From positions 1 to 64,000 of the forward strand of contig JAFSDP010000012.1 in NCBI GenBank assembly GCA_017436185.1: DNA of 64,000 nt, written 5' to 3'. Positions within the stretch are counted from its first letter, which is position 1. Every line of letters begins with the position of its first letter. Of the stretch, positions 61,623 to 64,000 are shown one piece after another. Source of the stretch: Alistipes sp. (GTDB lineage: Bacteria; Bacteroidota; Bacteroidia; Bacteroidales; Rikenellaceae). A program made the translations under genes and the position numbers. A model generated the notes under the pieces. The model was given only the letters and a program-made list of their open reading frames with translations, had not been told where the DNA came from and ran no database searches.

Positions 61623-63263
61623 CTACTCTCTATTTAGGTACTGGATCATTCGGGCCATATTGTCGATATAGGTGCGGACCGAAATGCAAAGTACGGGATC
61701 TTTGTCGGTGTAGGGCGAGGTATCGAACTCGTCACCCACGAAGGTCGAGGTGTAGTCTCGGGTCTTGCTGGGGGTGGTGTCGGTGCAGGGCTTGTAGGGG
61801 TTCGAGGTCTGGCGCAGCGGCGTGAGCCAATAACCTTCCTCGTTCAGCCCGCTCAAGATGCGCTGAATCACCTCGGCCGAAGGTGCCTCTACGGGGCGAC
61901 CAAAGAAGCTGCGGGGTTGTGTGTAATACTTGCGCAAGGGGACCAACTCGGTCGAAAGGAACGGCGAATCCTTCGCCAGCTCCTCTTTCGGCAGGGCCAG
62001 TGTCATCTCGTAGTATTGACGCAACTGCTTGGGGTTGAGTGTGGTGAATGAGTTGTAGTGGGCAATTGTACCCGACGGATCGTCATCGACAAAGTAGTGG
62101 CCGTTATAGACATTCGACCCCTCACGGTGCACATACTGCGGCTCGCCCGTCTCGGGGTGGATGAAGCGTGCGGCAATGAAGCTATCCCCCTCGAGATGAG
62201 CACGACGCTCCTTGAACGAACTGCGATCGACCACCTCATCGGGCAGTTTCTGCTTCTCGAGGAACTCCAATGCTGCGGGGATACCCGTCAGGAAGCGGCT
62301 GTCGCCCGTGCGACGATAGTATTGCAGCATCAGCATAATCATCTGGCTCGTGGTGCTGGTATTGATGGCACGAGGCTCATACGATCGGGCGTGGGCGGGT
62401 TTCAAATCGTCCAGCGTGTATTGATCAGCCCATCCGGCGTAGGGAACACCCTGTTGCAGCGTGATCATCAGGTACATAGCACGCATCACAGGCTCCTTGA
62501 CGCCCTGCATACCGAGTGCCTGGTAGCATTGGGTGAGGAACTCGATGATGTCGGGAATCACGTCATCGTTCAGGGTGATGAACGACGAGTAGTCGGCACG
62601 GCCCTGGAAGGGGTGGTCGTAACGCAAGGGGTAGCGCTGCGGCCAACCGCCGATGGGGTATTGGCTCTCCAATACGAAGTTGATGACCTTGTCGAGTGCG
62701 GGGCGGTACTTCGGGTCGTTCTTCTCGACATACATACGCAGCAGGAAGGTGGCTGCCTCCATCGTGCCGCCATCGTCGTAGGTGGCGTTGCCGTAGTAGT
62801 GCTGGAACTCCTCCAGACGCCACCCGGCCTTGCCGACGGTCGAGTACCACTCCTTGAGCGAGTTCTCGCCTGCATAATCGAAGACATAGTTCCAACCACC
62901 GCAGTCGAGCTGACCCCAAATCAGGGCACCGGCCACACGTTCGGCAGCTTGGTAGTAATACTCGTCACTCGTGGCGTGGTAAGCATCCAAGAGCAGGTGG
63001 CCCACCGAAGGGGTGCCGGGAGGCTGAATCCAGACCATCGTGCGCTTGGCCTCCATCTCGCCCCATTGGCGAGAGAAATCGGGCATATAGTTCCACACGA
63101 AACCACCATTGTAGCTCGCCTTATCCATCATAAACTCCGTAGCACGGCGCATTTCGGATTTGACGAAATCATCGGTTAAGGGTTTGCTTTTGGGTTTGGC
63201 CGCAACCATACCGCAACCCAATAGGGCCACAAGGGCCGTAAGGGTCAGACGTCGGAAAAGCAT
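61623..63263 (-). CDS. Secreted pectate lyase-like protein (PL10-type)
   Basis: A 546-residue protein with a signal peptide (MLFRRLTLTALVALLGCGMVAA). The (alpha/alpha)3-barrel-like body has GQLDCGGWNYVFDYAG, YDDGGTMEAATFLLRMY, YPIGGWPQRYPLR and SSFITLNDDVIPDIIEFL, the pattern of family 10 pectate lyases (GGWPQ…; ITFNDDA-like). It would cleave polygalacturonate by beta-elimination. ATG 63263 is preferred since the upstream extension lacks secretion features. A further domain near the C-terminus is not recognised. Operon with the DUF1593 gene. Confidence 0.8.
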   Translation of the reverse strand: MLFRRLTLTALVALLGCGMVAAKPKSKPLTDDFVKSEMRRATEFMMDKASYNGGFVWNYMPDFSRQWGEMEAKRTMVWIQPPGTPSVGHLLLDAYHATSDEYYYQAAERVAGALIWGQLDCGGWNYVFDYAGENSLKEWYSTVGKAGWRLEEFQHYYGNATYDDGGTMEAATFLLRMYVEKNDPKYRPALDKVINFVLESQYPIGGWPQRYPLRYDHPFQGRADYSSFITLNDDVIPDIIEFLTQCYQALGMQGVKEPVMRAMYLMITLQQGVPYAGWADQYTLDDLKPAHARSYEPRAINTSTTSQMIMLMLQYYRRTGDSRFLTGIPAALEFLEKQKLPDEVVDRSSFKERRAHLEGDSFIAARFIHPETGEPQYVHREGSNVYNGHYFVDDDPSGTIAHYNSFTTLNPKQLRQYYEMTLALPKEELAKDSPFLSTELVPLRKYYTQPRSFFGRPVEAPSAEVIQRILSGLNEEGYWLTPLRQTSNPYKPCTDTTPSKTRDYTSTFVGDEFDTSPYTDKDPVLCISVRTYIDNMARMIQYLNRE

Positions 63264-63406
63264 AATTTTATAGGTTTTAGGTTTTTGTAGGTTTAGTTTT
63301 GCTATTGTAAATATAGTGATTTTTTCTTTACAGCCCAATTTATGAAGCGAAAAATCGTGCTCTTGGCGGCCAAATTGACCTTTTTTAGCGGTGAATTGGC
63401 GCAATG

Positions 63407-63439
63407 TGTTGCTTGATATGGGGAAAAAAACTAACTTTG
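63407..63439 (+). promoter_or_regulatory. Promoter of purT
   Basis: TGTTG (63407-63411), 20 nt, TAACTTTG (63432-63439), 32 bp before the ATG. Confidence 0.6.
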
Positions 63440-63471
63440 TCGAAACGAAATTTTTAATTCCCCGTACAGAT

Positions 63472-64000
63472 ATGGCAAAAAAAATCTTGTTGCTCGGCTC
63501 GGGTGAGCTGGGAAAGGAGTTTGTAATCGCAGCGCAGCGACTCGGTCAGACCGTCATAGCTTGCGATAAGTATACAGGTGCCCCTGCTATGCAGGTGGCC
63601 GACGACTGCGAAGTGTTCGATATGCTCGATGGCGATGCCCTGGCTGCTGCCGTTGCCAAGCATCAACCCGATGTGATTGTCCCCGAGATTGAGGCCATTC
63701 GCACCGAGCGTCTCTACGAGTTGGAGGAGCAGGGTATTCAGGTGGTGCCGAGCGCCCGTGCCGTCAATTTTACGATGAACCGCAAAGCGATTCGTGATTT
63801 GGCTGCCGTAGAGTTGGGGCTGAAGACCGCCAAGTATTTCTATGCCAAGTCGTTTGAGGAGTTGAAGGAGGCCGCTGAGAAGGTGGGCTATCCGTGCGTC
63901 GTGAAGCCGCTGATGTCCTCGTCGGGCAAGGGTCAGTCGGTCGTGAAGTCGGCCGATGATTTGGAGCACGCCTGGACCTATGGCTGCGAGGGGTCGCGTG
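63472..64000 (+). CDS. purT: Formate-dependent GAR transformylase PurT (cut by window edge)
   Basis: The first 176 residues of PurT, an ATP-grasp enzyme of purine synthesis that makes formyl-glycinamide ribotide from formate. [41 protein letters not shown] is the N-terminal nucleotide-fold motif, [22 protein letters not shown] and [22 protein letters not shown] match the PurT linker, and [21 protein letters not shown] is the start of the ATP-grasp domain. The 3' end lies outside the window. Confidence 0.93.
   Translation, partial: MAKKILLLGSGELGKEFVIAAQRLGQTVIACDKYTGAPAMQVADDCEVFDMLDGDALAAAVAKHQPDVIVPEIEAIRTERLYELEEQGIQVVPSARAVNFTMNRKAIRDLAAVELGLKTAKYFYAKSFEELKEAAEKVGYPCVVKPLMSSSGKGQSVVKSADDLEHAWTYGCEGSR

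Overview
The window looks like chromosomal DNA of a gut-type Bacteroidota, probably Bacteroidales and perhaps Alistipes or another Rikenellaceae (inference). Supporting signs are the many promoters with the Bacteroidota -7 element TAnnTTTG, often with TTTG about 19-21 nt upstream and with little Shine-Dalgarno sequence; FtsE, GyrB, MutS, RsmD and DUF3822 proteins of Bacteroidota type; a PG0541-type partner of an RND pump; and a rhaB-rhaA-fucO-rhaT-rhaD rhamnose operon. Codon use is moderately GC-rich from about 7 kb onward. Most of bases 1000-6600 are clearly AT-rich, which suggests an acquired island.

Region by region. 1-6.6 kb: accessory island with the end of an ATPase gene, a zinc-finger/PLD-type nuclease candidate, a complete type II restriction-modification system of the ScaI family (methyltransferase, endonuclease, controller protein with a dyad operator over its promoter), an HTH protein typical of mobile elements, and a PD-(D/E)XK nuclease. 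6.6-9.8 kb: chloramphenicol-acetyltransferase-like enzyme, EamA exporter and sugar acetyltransferase, separated by two copies of a ~200 bp promoter/terminator-bounded element that may be a small RNA. 9.8-16.7 kb: two large superfamily 1 helicases with nuclease-like domains, sharing a duplicated leader, around a flavoprotein. 16.7-22.6 kb: redox genes (DUF169, EFR1 ferredoxin, flavin reductase), a lipoprotein, a GNAT-alkyltransferase fusion, pncB and an SDR. 22.9-28.9 kb: a TolC/AcrA/AcrB-type pump operon with palindromes placed like operators. 29.1-35.4 kb: a WYL regulator, then a cluster of three RyR-domain proteins (one a membrane channel-like protein with nucleotide-binding-like segments) with an ECF sigma factor, then a methionine sulfoxide reductase. 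35.4-44.6 kb: dehydrogenase, AraC regulator, the rhamnose operon and a CE15-type esterase. 44.6-50.6 kb: DUF1846, tRNA-Asp with a duplicated 3' end and a structured non-coding block, rsmD, DUF3822, a RecD-like helicase and a uracil-DNA-glycosylase-like protein. 50.6-59.1 kb: mutS, WG-repeat protein, DUF2975/HTH pair, udk, gyrB, ftsE. 59.3-64 kb: tmRNA followed by a tandem array carrying inverted copies of its 3' end, DUF1593 and pectate lyase genes, and the start of purT.

How the parts fit. RhaT imports rhamnose; RhaA, RhaB and RhaD convert it to dihydroxyacetone phosphate and lactaldehyde; FucO reduces lactaldehyde. The nearby CE15 esterase, pectate lyase and DUF1593 protein suggest feeding on pectic plant polysaccharides. 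The most unusual parts are the RyR/ECF-sigma cluster, the twin small-RNA-like elements, the tmRNA-linked repeat array, the multibranched structured block beside tRNA-Asp, and the twin helicase leaders. All functions come from reading motifs by eye; no database search was run.
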